From Ideonella alba (GTDB taxonomy: Bacteria; Pseudomonadota; Gammaproteobacteria; Burkholderiales; Burkholderiaceae_C): a DNA stretch of 64,000 nt. Positions 1 to 9,393 of the stretch are shown piece by piece. The notes beneath the pieces were generated by a model. That model saw only the letters and a list, made by a program, of their open reading frames with translations, made no database searches and was not told the origin of the DNA. The translations under genes and the position numbers were made by a program. Every line of letters starts with the position of its first letter. Position 1 is the first letter of the stretch. The stretch is from NCBI RefSeq assembly GCF_018069875.1, contig NZ_JAGQDF010000005.1, positions 310,001-374,000 of the forward strand, given 5' to 3'.

Positions 1-1318
1 CTTCGCCGAGCACCTGGGCCGGGCCTTCGGCACCGAGGCCAAGGCCGCCGGCGAGCGTGCCGTGGTGGTGGGCCGCGACGGCCGCGTGTCCGGACCCGGT
101 CTGGCCGCTGCGCTGATCCGCGGTATCGCCTCGACCGGCCTGGACGTGGTGGACATCGGCGCCGTCACCACCCCGATGACCTACTACGTCGCCGCCACGC
201 GTGGCGCGCACGGCTGCAGCAGCGGCATCCAGGTCACCGGCAGCCACAACCCCAAGGACTGGAACGGCTTCAAGATGGTGCTGGCCGGCCGCGCCATCTA
301 CGGCGACGAGATTCAGGGCCTGCGCCGCCGCATCGAGGCCGAGGACTATGCCCAGGGCCCCGGCCGCATCGGGGCGATGGACATCGTGCCCGAGTACGCG
401 CACCGCATCACGTCGGATTGCAAGCTGGCCCGGCCGATGAAGATCGTGGTCGACTCGGGCAATGGCATCCCGGGCGCCAGCGCGCCGGCCATCCTGCGGG
501 CGCTGGGCTGCGAGGTGATCGACCTGTACTCGAAGGTGGACGGCGACTTCCCCAACCACCACCCCGACCCTTCCAAGCCCGAGAACCTGGCCGACCTGAT
601 CAAGGTGGTGCATGCCACCGATGCCGAACTGGGCCTGGCCTTCGACGGCGACGGCGACCGCCTGGGCGTGGTCACCAAGGACGGCCAGATCATCTACCCG
701 GACCGCCAGCTGATCCTGTTCGCGCGCGACATCCTCAGCCGCGTCCCGGGCGGCACCATCATCTTCGACGTCAAGTGCACCCAGCGCCTGGCGCCTGCCA
801 TTCGCGAGGCTGGCGGCGTGCCGCTGATGTGGAAGACCGGCCACTCGCTGGTCAAGGCCAAGCTCAAGGAAACCAACGCGCCGATCGCCGGCGAGATGAG
901 CGGCCACATGTTCTTCAAGGAGCGCTGGTACGGCTTTGACGACGGCATGTACACCGCCGCGCGCCTGCTGGAGATCCTGTCGCGCCACGACGACCCCAGC
1001 GCGGTGCTGAACGCCCTGCCCACCAGCTTCAACACGCCGGAGCTGAACGTGGCCTGTGCCGAGGGCGAGCCGCACCGCCTGATCGCCGAACTGCAGGCCA
1101 GTTCGCAGTTCCCGGGCGCCGAGGTCTCCACCACCGATGGCCTGCGCGCCGACTACCCGGACGGCTTCGGCCTGGTGCGCGCGTCCAACACCACCCCGGT
1201 GCTGGTGATGCGCTTCGAAGGCCACACGCCCGAGGCGCTGCACCGCATCCAGGACGAGTTCATGGCCGTGCTGCGCAGCGTCAAGCCCGACGCCCAGGTG
1301 GGGGCCGCGGCCCACTGA
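1..1318 (+). CDS. Phosphomannomutase/phosphoglucomutase, 5' end outside window
   Basis: Cytosolic alpha-D-phosphohexomutase that interconverts hexose 1- and 6-phosphates to feed nucleotide-sugar, LPS or exopolysaccharide synthesis. The frame is open from base 2, so the start codon lies upstream of the window. The four family landmarks are present: the TGSHNP loop whose serine (codon 242-244) carries the catalytic phosphate, the Mg-binding DGDGDR loop at about 644-661, the sugar-binding GEMSGH loop near 890-907, and a C-terminal phosphate-binding segment with SNTTP near 1187-1201. About 438 residues are visible against roughly 460 for AlgC-type enzymes, so only a short N-terminal part is missing. 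Its stop overlaps the next ATG by one base, so it is probably co-transcribed with waaA. Specificity (mannose or glucose) cannot be told from sequence. Confidence 0.93.
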   Translation, partial: FAEHLGRAFGTEAKAAGERAVVVGRDGRVSGPGLAAALIRGIASTGLDVVDIGAVTTPMTYYVAATRGAHGCSSGIQVTGSHNPKDWNGFKMVLAGRAIYGDEIQGLRRRIEAEDYAQGPGRIGAMDIVPEYAHRITSDCKLARPMKIVVDSGNGIPGASAPAILRALGCEVIDLYSKVDGDFPNHHPDPSKPENLADLIKVVHATDAELGLAFDGDGDRLGVVTKDGQIIYPDRQLILFARDILSRVPGGTIIFDVKCTQRLAPAIREAGGVPLMWKTGHSLVKAKLKETNAPIAGEMSGHMFFKERWYGFDDGMYTAARLLEILSRHDDPSAVLNALPTSFNTPELNVACAEGEPHRLIAELQASSQFPGAEVSTTDGLRADYPDGFGLVRASNTTPVLVMRFEGHTPEALHRIQDEFMAVLRSVKPDAQVGAAAH

Positions 1319-2628
1319 TGCCTGCCGCCGGCTGGCGCGCGGGCCTGGCCCGTGTCGCCTACAGCACGCTGCTGCGCCTGGCGACGCCGCTCTACCTGGC
1401 GCGCCTGTGGTGGCGCGGCGCACGCGAGCCGGGTTACCGCTCGGCCTGGCCCGAGCGGCTGGCGCTGGGTGGCCCCGCGCAGACCCCCGGGGCGCTGTGG
1501 CTGCATGCGGTATCGCTGGGCGAAACCAAGGCCGCGGCGGTGCTGGTCGACGCCCTGCGTGCCCGGCAGCCAGGCCTGCGCCTGCTGCTGACCCACGGCA
1601 CCGCCACCGGCCGCGAGGCCGGCCGGGCGCTGCTGCGCGAGGGCGACCTGCAGACCTGGCTGCCCTTCGACACCCCCGGCGCGGTGCGCCGCTTCCTGCA
1701 GCGCCACCGGCCGGCGCTGGGCGTGCTGATGGAAACCGAGGTCTGGCCCAACCTGCTGCAGGCGGCCGAAGCCGCCGGCGTGCCGATCGTGCTGGCCAAC
1801 GCCCGCCTGTCCGAGCGCAGTGCCGGTCGCGGCGAACGCTTCGCGGCCGTGCTGCGCCCGGCGGCGCAGCGCATCACCCTGGCGCTTGCCCAGTCTGAGG
1901 ACGACGCCCGGCGCCTGCGCCAGGCCGGCGTGCCGCAGGTGGAGGTGGCTGGCAACCTGAAGTACGACCTGCGCGCCGACGCGGCGCTGCTGGCGCGCGG
2001 CCAGGCCTGGCGGGCCCGACTGGGCCGGCCGGTGCTGGCGATGACCAACACCCGCGATGGCGAGGAGGCGCGCCTGCTGGCCGCCTGGCGCGGCGTCCCC
2101 TGGCGCGGTGCGGCGCCACTGCTGCTGATCGTGCCGCGCCACCCGCAGCGCTTTGATGCCGTGGCGGCGCTGGTGGCGCAGGCCGGGCTGAGGCTGTCAC
2201 GCCGCGGCACCTGGGGCGATGCCGGCCCTGGTGCGGACGCCTGCCAGGCCGAGGTCTGGCTGGGCGACAGCCTGGGGGAAATGTCGGCCTACTACGGAGC
2301 GGCGGACCTGGCGCTGCTGGGCGGCAGTTTCGAGCCCTTGGGCGGCCACAACCTGATCGAGTCAGCGGCCTGCGGCTGCCCGATCGTGCTGGGGCCTTCG
2401 ACCTTCAACTTCGCCGACGCCGCCGAGCGCGCGCTGGCCGAGGGCGCCGCCTGGCGCGCCGCGGACCTGCCGCAGGCGCTGGCATTGGCGGCGGAACTGC
2501 TGGCCGACGCGTCGCGCCTGACCGGGGCCGCCCAGGCGGCGCAGGCCTTCAGCGCCCGTCACCGCGGCGCGGCCGAGCGCATGGCCGGCCGCATCGGGGC
2601 GCTGCTTACTTCGCCAGCAGCGCGTTGA
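1318..2628 (+). CDS. waaA: 3-deoxy-D-manno-octulosonic acid (Kdo) transferase
   Basis: Inner-membrane glycosyltransferase (GT30) that adds Kdo from CMP-Kdo to lipid IVA, the first step of LPS core assembly. The 436-residue length is typical. An N-terminal hydrophobic anchor is followed by the family segments WLHAVSLGE (about 60-68), LLTHGTATGRE, the METEVWPN motif near residue 140, and the donor-site block GGSFEPLGGHN near 337-347. The ATG shares a base with the TGA of the upstream phosphomutase gene, which supports this start and coupling. Its 3' end overlaps that of the convergent tolC-type gene by 23 bp. Whether it transfers one or two Kdo residues cannot be decided here. Confidence 0.95.
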   Translation: MPAAGWRAGLARVAYSTLLRLATPLYLARLWWRGAREPGYRSAWPERLALGGPAQTPGALWLHAVSLGETKAAAVLVDALRARQPGLRLLLTHGTATGREAGRALLREGDLQTWLPFDTPGAVRRFLQRHRPALGVLMETEVWPNLLQAAEAAGVPIVLANARLSERSAGRGERFAAVLRPAAQRITLALAQSEDDARRLRQAGVPQVEVAGNLKYDLRADAALLARGQAWRARLGRPVLAMTNTRDGEEARLLAAWRGVPWRGAAPLLLIVPRHPQRFDAVAALVAQAGLRLSRRGTWGDAGPGADACQAEVWLGDSLGEMSAYYGAADLALLGGSFEPLGGHNLIESAACGCPIVLGPSTFNFADAAERALAEGAAWRAADLPQALALAAELLADASRLTGAAQAAQAFSARHRGAAERMAGRIGALLTSPAAR

Positions 2629-3967
2629 CGTTGGCCACGTCGGCCGGCTGCAGCGTGCCGGCTGCCTGGCGCAGCTTGAGGCCACCGACGATCACGTCGT
2701 AGCGGGCCTTGGCCAGGTCGCGCTGGGTCTGGAACAGCTGGGTCTGGGCGTTGAGCACGTCCAGGTTGACGCGCACGCCCACCTTGTAGCCCAGCTGCGT
2801 GGCTTCCAGGGCCAGCTTGCTGGACGACTCGGCCGCCTCCAGCGCCTTGACCTGCGCCTGACCGGCCTGCACGCCGAAGAAGGCGCTTCGGGTGCCCTGG
2901 GTGACGCCGCGGCGGGAGGCCTCGTAGTCGTTGCGCGCCTTGTCTTCCAGCGACAGGGTTTCCTTCACGCGGTTCTGCACCGCAAAACCGGCGAACAGCG
3001 GGACGGTGACGCTGACACCGATGGCGGCATTGGTGCCCGTGCCCGACGCGCTGTAGCCCACCAGCCCCAGTTGCGTGGCCTGGTCGCCACTGACGTTGAC
3101 ATGCGTCTTGCCGTAGCTGCCGGTCAGCGCCACCGTGGGCAGGTGGCCGGCCTGGGCCTTCGCGGTTTCCAGCTTGGCCACCTCCAGGCCCAGACGGGCT
3201 TGTTCGATGGTGGTGTTGCGGGTCTCGGCCTCGCCCACCCAGGCATTGACTTCGGCCGGCTGCAGCGGCGGCAAGGCCACGGGCTGGGCCAGCGGGCGAG
3301 GCTCCAGCCCGGTCTTGCCCACCAGCTGTTCCAGCGCCAGTCGCTTGACGCGCAGGTCGTTGTCGGCGGCCACCTCCTGCGCCAGCACCAGGTCGTAGCG
3401 GGCCTGGGCTTCGCGGGTGTCGGTGATGGTGGCGGTGCCCACTTCGAAATTGCGCTTGGCCGACGCCAGTTGCTCCGCATTGGCCTTCTTGTTGGCCTGC
3501 ACCGTGGTCAGCGTGTCCTGGGCGGCCAGCACGTCGAAATAGGCCTGGGCGACGCGCACGACCAGGTCCTGTTCGGCAGCGCGCAACTGGGTCTGGGCCA
3601 GTTCCACCCCCCGCTTGGCCTGCTCGATGCTGACGCTGTTGGCGCGGTTGAACAGGTTCTGCTGCGCCTGCAGCGCCACATTGGTGGCGTTGGTGTTGGT
3701 GCTGCGGGTGCTGGCGTAGGGCGTGTCGGCCTCGGTGCGCGAGGCGCCGGCACTCAGGCCCACGGTGGGCAGCCACAGCGCATTCGCCTGGTCCGCCCGG
3801 TACTGCGCGGCACTGGCTGCGGCCTGCGCGCCCAGGTAGGTGGCGTCGTAGCCGCGCGCCGCGTCGTACAGCTCCTGCAGGCTCTGCGCCTGCGCGCTCA
3901 GGCCGGCCAGGCCCAGAGCGAGGAGGGCGGCGGTGCGGTGCAGGGTGAAACGGCGCGGTGGCGTCAT
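2606..3967 (-). CDS. tolC: TolC family outer-membrane efflux/secretion channel
   Basis: Outer-membrane trimeric channel that works with RND, MFS or type I inner-membrane partners. The ATG at 3967 is chosen because AAGGAA precedes it at good spacing and it begins a clear signal peptide ending at AQA-Q around residue 28; an upstream in-frame ATG would add a non-signal extension. The 453-residue protein has the two-fold repeat of TolC, with long helical segments such as YDLVLAQEVAADNDLR and YDVIVGGLKLRQ. It lies downstream of pcm and a rhodanese gene, an arrangement common in betaproteobacteria, and could serve the RND pump encoded just beyond. The last 23 bp are shared, antisense, with waaA. 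Confidence 0.93.
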   Translation of the reverse strand: MTPPRRFTLHRTAALLALGLAGLSAQAQSLQELYDAARGYDATYLGAQAAASAAQYRADQANALWLPTVGLSAGASRTEADTPYASTRSTNTNATNVALQAQQNLFNRANSVSIEQAKRGVELAQTQLRAAEQDLVVRVAQAYFDVLAAQDTLTTVQANKKANAEQLASAKRNFEVGTATITDTREAQARYDLVLAQEVAADNDLRVKRLALEQLVGKTGLEPRPLAQPVALPPLQPAEVNAWVGEAETRNTTIEQARLGLEVAKLETAKAQAGHLPTVALTGSYGKTHVNVSGDQATQLGLVGYSASGTGTNAAIGVSVTVPLFAGFAVQNRVKETLSLEDKARNDYEASRRGVTQGTRSAFFGVQAGQAQVKALEAAESSSKLALEATQLGYKVGVRVNLDVLNAQTQLFQTQRDLAKARYDVIVGGLKLRQAAGTLQPADVANVNALLAK

Positions 3968-4016
3968 GGTGGCTTTCCTTGGAGCGATGAAGGCGGGAGC
4001 GAAATCCGCTGAGGGG

Positions 4017-4352
4017 TCAGTAGCGGGGCACGGACGGATCGACCAGACGCGACCAGGCGTCGGTGCCACCCTCCAGGTTGTACACCTCGTCGAAGCCATG
4101 GTTCGACAGGTATGCGACGACCTGCGCGCTGCGGGCCCCGTGGTGACAGAAAACGACGACAGGCCGCGCCGGGTCCAGTTCGGTGCGGCGCAGCGGCACC
4201 AGGTGCATCGGCATGTGCAGCGTGGGCACGCCGGCCAGGTTCAGCGGGGCGATCGCCAGTTCCTGCGCCTCGCGCACGTCCAGCAGCAGCGGCTGGCGAT
4301 CCGCGTGATCGGCCAGGAAGGCGTGCAACTGCTGGACGGTGATCGCGTTCAT
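4017..4352 (-). CDS. Single-domain rhodanese-like sulfurtransferase
   Basis: A 111-residue protein made of one rhodanese domain, probably cytosolic as no signal peptide is seen. Such proteins carry sulfane sulfur on a cysteine persulfide. LLLDVRE near residue 22 is the N-terminal family motif, and VVFCHHGARS near residue 66 is the active-site loop with the catalytic Cys followed by a basic loop typical of sulfurtransferases rather than phosphatases. The gene sits 16 bp downstream of pcm and about 50 bp upstream of tolC on the same strand, so the three are likely one transcript. The physiological sulfur acceptor is unknown. Confidence 0.9.
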   Translation of the reverse strand: MNAITVQQLHAFLADHADRQPLLLDVREAQELAIAPLNLAGVPTLHMPMHLVPLRRTELDPARPVVVFCHHGARSAQVVAYLSNHGFDEVYNLEGGTDAWSRLVDPSVPRY

Positions 4353-4368
4353 CGGCTCGGTCGCTGGC

Positions 4369-5022
4369 TCAGAAACGGAAGCGGCTGGGCTCGGCGAAGC
4401 CCTCCAGGCGCGGCGCCACGGTGTCGAACAGCTCGACCTTGGCGAACGAGGACTCGCCCTGGCGCGTCACCAGCACGGCACGCATCACCGGCTCGTGGCC
4501 CTCGATGGCCAGCAGGCGACCGCCCGGCTTGAGTTGCGCCAGCAGGGCCTGCGGCACCTCGGCCACCGAGCCCGACAGCAGGATCACGTCAAACGGCGCC
4601 TCGGCGGCCAGGCCGGCGCTGCCGTCGGCCTCGCGCACCTCCACGTTGGCCAGACCGGCGCGCTGCAGGTTCTCGCGCGCGGCACGGGCCAGCGCCGGGC
4701 GCTTTTCCAGGGTGATCACGCGCAGTGCGCGGTGGCCCAGCAAAGCGGCCTGGAAGCCCGAGCCAGTGCCGATTTCCAGCACGGTCTCGTGGCGCTGCAC
4801 CTTGGCCTCCTGCAGCAGGCGGGCCTCGACGCGCGGGGCCAGCATCATCTGGCCGTCGGCCAGCGGCACCTCGGTGTCGACGAAGGCCAGGGCCTTGCAG
4901 GCGGCCGGCACGAAGTCTTCGCGGCGCACGGCGCCCAGCAGGGCCAGCACGGCGGGGTCCAGCACATCCCAGGGGCGGATCTGCTGCTCGATCATGTTGA
5001 AGCGGGCTTGTTCGATGTTCAT
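4369..5022 (-). CDS. pcm: Protein-L-isoaspartate O-methyltransferase family protein
   Basis: SAM-dependent methyltransferase that methylates isoaspartyl residues of aged proteins and so starts their repair. The ATG at 5022 is preferred over the more upstream ATG at 5064 because GAGGAC lies just ahead of it and the protein then begins MNIEQARFNMIEQQIRPW, the usual betaproteobacterial N-terminus. The SAM-binding VLEIGTGSGFQAALL is at about residues 80-94 and an ILLSGSV segment follows near 145. The 217-residue length fits the family. In this branch the substrate-contact residues are divergent, so true isoaspartyl repair activity is likely but not proven. It heads the pcm-rhodanese-tolC run. Confidence 0.88.
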   Translation of the reverse strand: MNIEQARFNMIEQQIRPWDVLDPAVLALLGAVRREDFVPAACKALAFVDTEVPLADGQMMLAPRVEARLLQEAKVQRHETVLEIGTGSGFQAALLGHRALRVITLEKRPALARAARENLQRAGLANVEVREADGSAGLAAEAPFDVILLSGSVAEVPQALLAQLKPGGRLLAIEGHEPVMRAVLVTRQGESSFAKVELFDTVAPRLEGFAEPSRFRF

Positions 5023-5073
5023 GGCGATGTCCTCGGGTGGGCGTCGGCGGTGGATTCGGGTCAACCCTTGATT

Positions 5074-8000
5074 TTAGGCTGCCCCGCCTGACGCCGGGCT
5101 GCCCGTGCCGCGGCGCCGGCGCGCCCAGCTCGAGAGGTCATCCAGGTAGGCGTAGATCACCGGCACCACCACCAGGGTGAGCACCGAGGACGTGATCACG
5201 CCGCCGATCACCGCCTGGCCCATCGGCGAGCGCTGCTCCGAGCCCTCGGACAGCGCAAAGGCCAGCGGCACCATGCCGAAGATCATCGCCAGCGTGGTCA
5301 TCAGGATCGGGCGCAGGCGCACGCGGGCGGCTTCCAGCAGCGCCTCGCGCCGGGCCATGCCCTGCTCGCGCAGACGGATCGCGAAGTCCACCAGCAGGAT
5401 TGCGTTCTTGGTGACCAGGCCCATCAGCATCACCACGCCGATGATCGAGAAGATGTTCAGCGTCGAGCGCCACAGCAGCAGCGCCCCGACCACGCCGATC
5501 AGCGTCAGCGGCAGCGAGCTCATCAGCGCCAGCGGCTGCAGGAAGCTGCGGAACTGGCTGGCCAGGATCATGTAGATGAAGATCACGCCCATCGCCAGCG
5601 CGCTGACCGCGTAGACGAAGGATTCCTGCATGTCCTTGGTCGAGCCGCCGAAGCGGAACTGGTAGCCCGGTGGCAGCGCGGTGCTGTCGAGCACGGCGCG
5701 GATGTCGGCCGAGACCTCGCCCAGCGCGCGCCCCTCGGTGCCGGCGGTGAACTCGACCTCGCGGTTCAGGTCGCGCCGGTTGATCTGGTTGGCCAGGCCG
5801 GCGGGCACCAGCTCGGCGGCCTGGTCCAGGCGCGCCATGCGCGGGCTGCCGTCCAGGTTCTGACCGGCCGACAGCACCAGCCGGCCCAGGTCGGCGCGGT
5901 CCTCGCGGGCCTCGGGGTGCAGGCGCACCTTGACGTCGTAGTTGTTGCCGTCCGGCGCGCGCCAGGTGCCCACGGTGGTGCCGGCCACCAGCTGGCGCAG
6001 CTGGGCGGTGATGCTGCCCAGGCTCAGGCCCAGGTCGGAGGCGGCGTCGCGACGCACCTGCACCGCCAGCGTGGGCGTGTCCTCCTTCATGCTGGTGTCC
6101 AGGTCCACCAGCCCGGGGATGGCGGCCAGGCGCTGGCGCAGGCCCTCGGTCAGGCGCTTGAGCTCGGCCAGGTCGGGGCCCTGCAGCGACAGCGAGATCG
6201 GCTTGGCGCCGCCCACCGGGTCGGTCAGGCCGACCAGGGTGACAGTGATGCCCGGCACCGAGGCCAGCTGCTCGCGCAGCACCGCCGACATCTGGTCGAC
6301 CGAGCGCGAGCGTTGCTTGCGATCCACCAGGCGCACATAGATGCTGACCTGGTTATGGCCCAGCGCGACGCCGGTGTTGATCGTCGCCAGCGTGTACTTC
6401 ACCTCGGGCATCTGGCGCAGGATGCGGTCGACCTGGCGGGCGCGTTCCTCGGTCAGCGCCAGGCTGGAGCCCACCGGGGTGTAGAAGGCCACCGTGGTCT
6501 CGGAGAAATCGGCCTTGGGCACGAACTCGGTGCCCAGCACCCGTGTCAGGCCCAGGGCCAGCACCAGGCTGGCGGCGGCGATGCCCAGCGTCGACTTGGG
6601 GTGGTCCAGCGACCAGCCCAGCGCCGCGTGGTAGCCCCGACCCAGGCGGTGCGAGGCGCGGTCCACCCAGTGCGTCAGCCGCCCCAGCGTGCGGTCGTAC
6701 AGCGTGCGCGGCACGAAGGGCTGGCCCTCGCGGTCGATCGCCGGGTCGTGCCAGACCGAGCTCAGCATCGGGTCCAGCGTGAAGCTGACGAACATCGAGA
6801 TCAGCACCGCCGAGACGATGGTGATGCCGAACTCGTGGAAGAACTTGCCGATGATGCCGCCCATGAAGCCAATCGGCGCGAACACCGCGACGATCGACAG
6901 CGTGGTGGCCAGCACCGCCAGGCCGATCTCGTCGGTGCCTTCCAGCGCCGCCTGGCGCGCCGGCTTGCCCATCTGCACATGGCGCACGATGTTCTCGCGC
7001 ACCACGATGGCGTCGTCGATCAGCAGGCCCACGCACAGGCTCAGCGCCATCAGCGTGATCATGTTGATCGTGAAGCCGAAGGCCTGCATGAACAGGAAGG
7101 TGCCGATCAGCGCGATCGGCAGCGTCAGCCCGGTGATGACGGTGGAGCGCCAGGAGTTCAGGAACAGGAAGACGATGCCAATGGTCAGCAGCGCACCCTC
7201 GATCAGGGTGCGCCGCACGTTCTCGACCGAGACGCGGATCGGCCGCGAGTTGTCGCGCACCACATCCAGGGCCATGCCGGACGGCAGTTGGGCGCGCAGC
7301 GATTCGACCACCCGGTTCAGGCCGTCGACCACCTCGATGGTGTTCTCGCCCTGCGCCTTGACCACGTCCAGCGCCAGCATGCGCTGGCCATTGCGCAGCG
7401 CCAGACTGTCGGTTTCCTCGGGGCCGTCGACCACCTGGGCCACCTGGTCCAGGCGCACGGGTTGGCCGTTGCGGCGGGCGATGACGATCTGGCCCATGTC
7501 GGCCGGCCGGGCGACGCGGCCGTCGACCTGCACCACGTCTTCGCGCGCCGGCTGGCGCAGCGTGCCGGCGGGCAGGTTGCGGGTCTCGTTGCGCACCGCG
7601 CTGGTCACGGCGTCGGCGCCGATCGAGAAGGCCTCCAGCGCCTGCGGGCGCAGGTAGACATTGAGCTCGCGCTTCTGCGCGCCCACCAGCGCCACCGAGC
7701 CCACGCCGCGCACGTTCTCCAGGCGCTTCTTCAGCACCTGGTCGCCGTAGGTGCTCAGCTCGGAGGCGCTGCGGCTGTCATCGGGCGAGGTGAGGGCGAC
7801 GGTCCAGATCGGGCGGGACGCGGGGTCGAAGCGCTGCACGCGCGGCTCGTCCACCTCGTCGGCGAACGTGGCCTTGACCTGGGCGACCTTCTCGCGCACG
7901 TCGTCGGCGGCACGGCGGCCGTCGACATCCAGGTTGAACTTGACGATGACGACCGAGGTGCCCTGGTAGCTGCGGCTGAACAGCTCGTTGATGCCGGCGA

Positions 8001-8220
8001 TCGTGTTGACCGCCTCCTCGACCTTGATCGTCACCTCGTTCTCGACCACCTCGGCGGAGGCCCCCGGGTAGGTGACGGTGACCACCACGAAGGGGAATTC
8101 GATGTTCGGGAACTGGTCGACCTTGAGCCGCTGCACGGCAAAGCCACCCAGCACCACGAAGGCCAGCATGACCATCACGGCCATGACCGGGTTGCTGATC
8201 GAGACGCGGGTGAACCACAT
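5074..8220 (-). CDS. RND multidrug efflux pump, inner-membrane permease (AcrB/MexF type)
   Basis: Inner-membrane proton/drug antiporter of the HAE1 RND family, which forms a trimer and passes substrates to a periplasmic adaptor and a TolC-type channel. The 1048 residues match AcrB. The N-terminus MWFTRVSISNPVMAVMVML is the usual first membrane segment. TM4 carries the proton-relay pair in GLLIDDAIVV and TM10 the matching lysine in GLVTKNAILLVDF. Large periplasmic porter domains lie between TM1-TM2 and TM7-TM8. The gene starts 18 bp downstream of the adaptor gene and is the last of a TetR-adaptor-permease operon. Substrates cannot be predicted from sequence. Confidence 0.96.
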   Translation of the reverse strand: MWFTRVSISNPVMAVMVMLAFVVLGGFAVQRLKVDQFPNIEFPFVVVTVTYPGASAEVVENEVTIKVEEAVNTIAGINELFSRSYQGTSVVIVKFNLDVDGRRAADDVREKVAQVKATFADEVDEPRVQRFDPASRPIWTVALTSPDDSRSASELSTYGDQVLKKRLENVRGVGSVALVGAQKRELNVYLRPQALEAFSIGADAVTSAVRNETRNLPAGTLRQPAREDVVQVDGRVARPADMGQIVIARRNGQPVRLDQVAQVVDGPEETDSLALRNGQRMLALDVVKAQGENTIEVVDGLNRVVESLRAQLPSGMALDVVRDNSRPIRVSVENVRRTLIEGALLTIGIVFLFLNSWRSTVITGLTLPIALIGTFLFMQAFGFTINMITLMALSLCVGLLIDDAIVVRENIVRHVQMGKPARQAALEGTDEIGLAVLATTLSIVAVFAPIGFMGGIIGKFFHEFGITIVSAVLISMFVSFTLDPMLSSVWHDPAIDREGQPFVPRTLYDRTLGRLTHWVDRASHRLGRGYHAALGWSLDHPKSTLGIAAASLVLALGLTRVLGTEFVPKADFSETTVAFYTPVGSSLALTEERARQVDRILRQMPEVKYTLATINTGVALGHNQVSIYVRLVDRKQRSRSVDQMSAVLREQLASVPGITVTLVGLTDPVGGAKPISLSLQGPDLAELKRLTEGLRQRLAAIPGLVDLDTSMKEDTPTLAVQVRRDAASDLGLSLGSITAQLRQLVAGTTVGTWRAPDGNNYDVKVRLHPEAREDRADLGRLVLSAGQNLDGSPRMARLDQAAELVPAGLANQINRRDLNREVEFTAGTEGRALGEVSADIRAVLDSTALPPGYQFRFGGSTKDMQESFVYAVSALAMGVIFIYMILASQFRSFLQPLALMSSLPLTLIGVVGALLLWRSTLNIFSIIGVVMLMGLVTKNAILLVDFAIRLREQGMARREALLEAARVRLRPILMTTLAMIFGMVPLAFALSEGSEQRSPMGQAVIGGVITSSVLTLVVVPVIYAYLDDLSSWARRRRGTGSPASGGAA

Positions 8221-8238
8221 GGTGCGGGTCGGCCCTGC

Positions 8239-9393
8239 TCAGCGGGACGCCGCCGAGGCGGGCGCGGTGGCCGCCAGGCGCACCGCAGTGCCGTCGCGCA
8301 CCGTGCCGACGCGCTCGCGCAGCAGCGCGTCACCCGCGGTGGCACCGGACAGCAGTTCCACCAGCGGTTCGCCCTGCGGCGAGCGGCCGCGCAGCCCGGT
8401 CTGCACCGCATGCGCCCGGGCCTGTCCGCCCTGCATCACCAGCACATAGGGCTGGGGCTGGTCCTGGCGCAAGGCGTCCAGCGGGACGGCCAGTCGGTCG
8501 CTGCGGGCCAGGGCCACCGTGCCCTGGGCGAACAGGCCCTGGCGCAGCGCCGGGTGCGGCGCCAGGCTCAGGTAGGCGGTGACGGTGCGGGCGCCGGCGG
8601 TGGCGGTGGGGTTGATGCGCGCGACGCGTGCGGTCACCGGCTCGGTGATGCCATCGACACGCAGGCGGGCCGTGGCGCCCACCGACAGCCGCGCCACCGC
8701 CTGGGGTGCCAGCGCCGCCTCCAGCTCCAGCTGCGACAGGTCGACGATCTCCAGGATGCGCCCGTCCAGCGCCACCCGCTCGCCCGGCTGCGCCAGCCGG
8801 GCCGACACCAGGCCGTTGATGGGGGCCACCAGCAGGGTGTCGCCCTGGGTCTTGCGGGCCAGCTCCACCGCGGACTGCGCCGCCGCCCAGCTGGCGCGGT
8901 TGGCCTGGGCCGTGGACTGCGCGGATTCCAGCGCGGTGGGCGAGATGAAGCCCTGGGCCACCAGCGCCTGGCTGTTGGCCAGCGCGCGCTCGGCGATGTC
9001 GAGCTGGGCCTTGGCGGCATCGGCCTGCTGCTGCGCCTGCTTCAGGCGCCAGCCGGCCTCGGTGTCGTCCAGCCGGCCCAGCACCTGGCCGGCGCGCACG
9101 GCGTCGCCTTCGCGCACCGTGAGTTCACGCAGTTCGGCGGCCACTTTCGCCTTGACCAGGGCGCTGCGCACCGCCTTGACGCTGCCGGTGAGCTCGATCT
9201 CCTCGGTGAGTGGCTGCACCGCCACCACGGCCAGGTCGCCGGGCAGCAGTTCCAGCGCGGCCCGGCTGGGGGCGCTGGCCGCTGCCGCGGTCGTCGGTCC
9301 GGCGGACGGGGCGCCCGGGCGCAGCTTCCAGCCGACCAGGGCCAGGCCGGCCAACGCCAGCAGGATCAGGACGCGGCGCAGGACTGGGCTCAT
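8239..9393 (-). CDS. RND efflux periplasmic adaptor (membrane fusion protein)
   Basis: Periplasmic adaptor that links the RND permease to the outer-membrane channel. The ATG at 9393 overlaps the TGA of the tetR gene (ATGA), giving a 384-residue protein with an N-terminal anchor (VLRRVLILLALAGLALVGW, residues 4-22). The order is typical: a short beta-barrel/lipoyl half (VREGDAVRAGQVLGRLDDTEAG, about 95-116), an alpha-helical hairpin rich in Gln/Ala (about 118-175), the second lipoyl half, and a C-terminal beta-barrel with the PQGEPLVELLSG block. No lipobox cysteine is seen, so it is probably held by the uncleaved helix. Confidence 0.94.
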   Translation of the reverse strand: MSPVLRRVLILLALAGLALVGWKLRPGAPSAGPTTAAAASAPSRAALELLPGDLAVVAVQPLTEEIELTGSVKAVRSALVKAKVAAELRELTVREGDAVRAGQVLGRLDDTEAGWRLKQAQQQADAAKAQLDIAERALANSQALVAQGFISPTALESAQSTAQANRASWAAAQSAVELARKTQGDTLLVAPINGLVSARLAQPGERVALDGRILEIVDLSQLELEAALAPQAVARLSVGATARLRVDGITEPVTARVARINPTATAGARTVTAYLSLAPHPALRQGLFAQGTVALARSDRLAVPLDALRQDQPQPYVLVMQGGQARAHAVQTGLRGRSPQGEPLVELLSGATAGDALLRERVGTVRDGTAVRLAATAPASAASR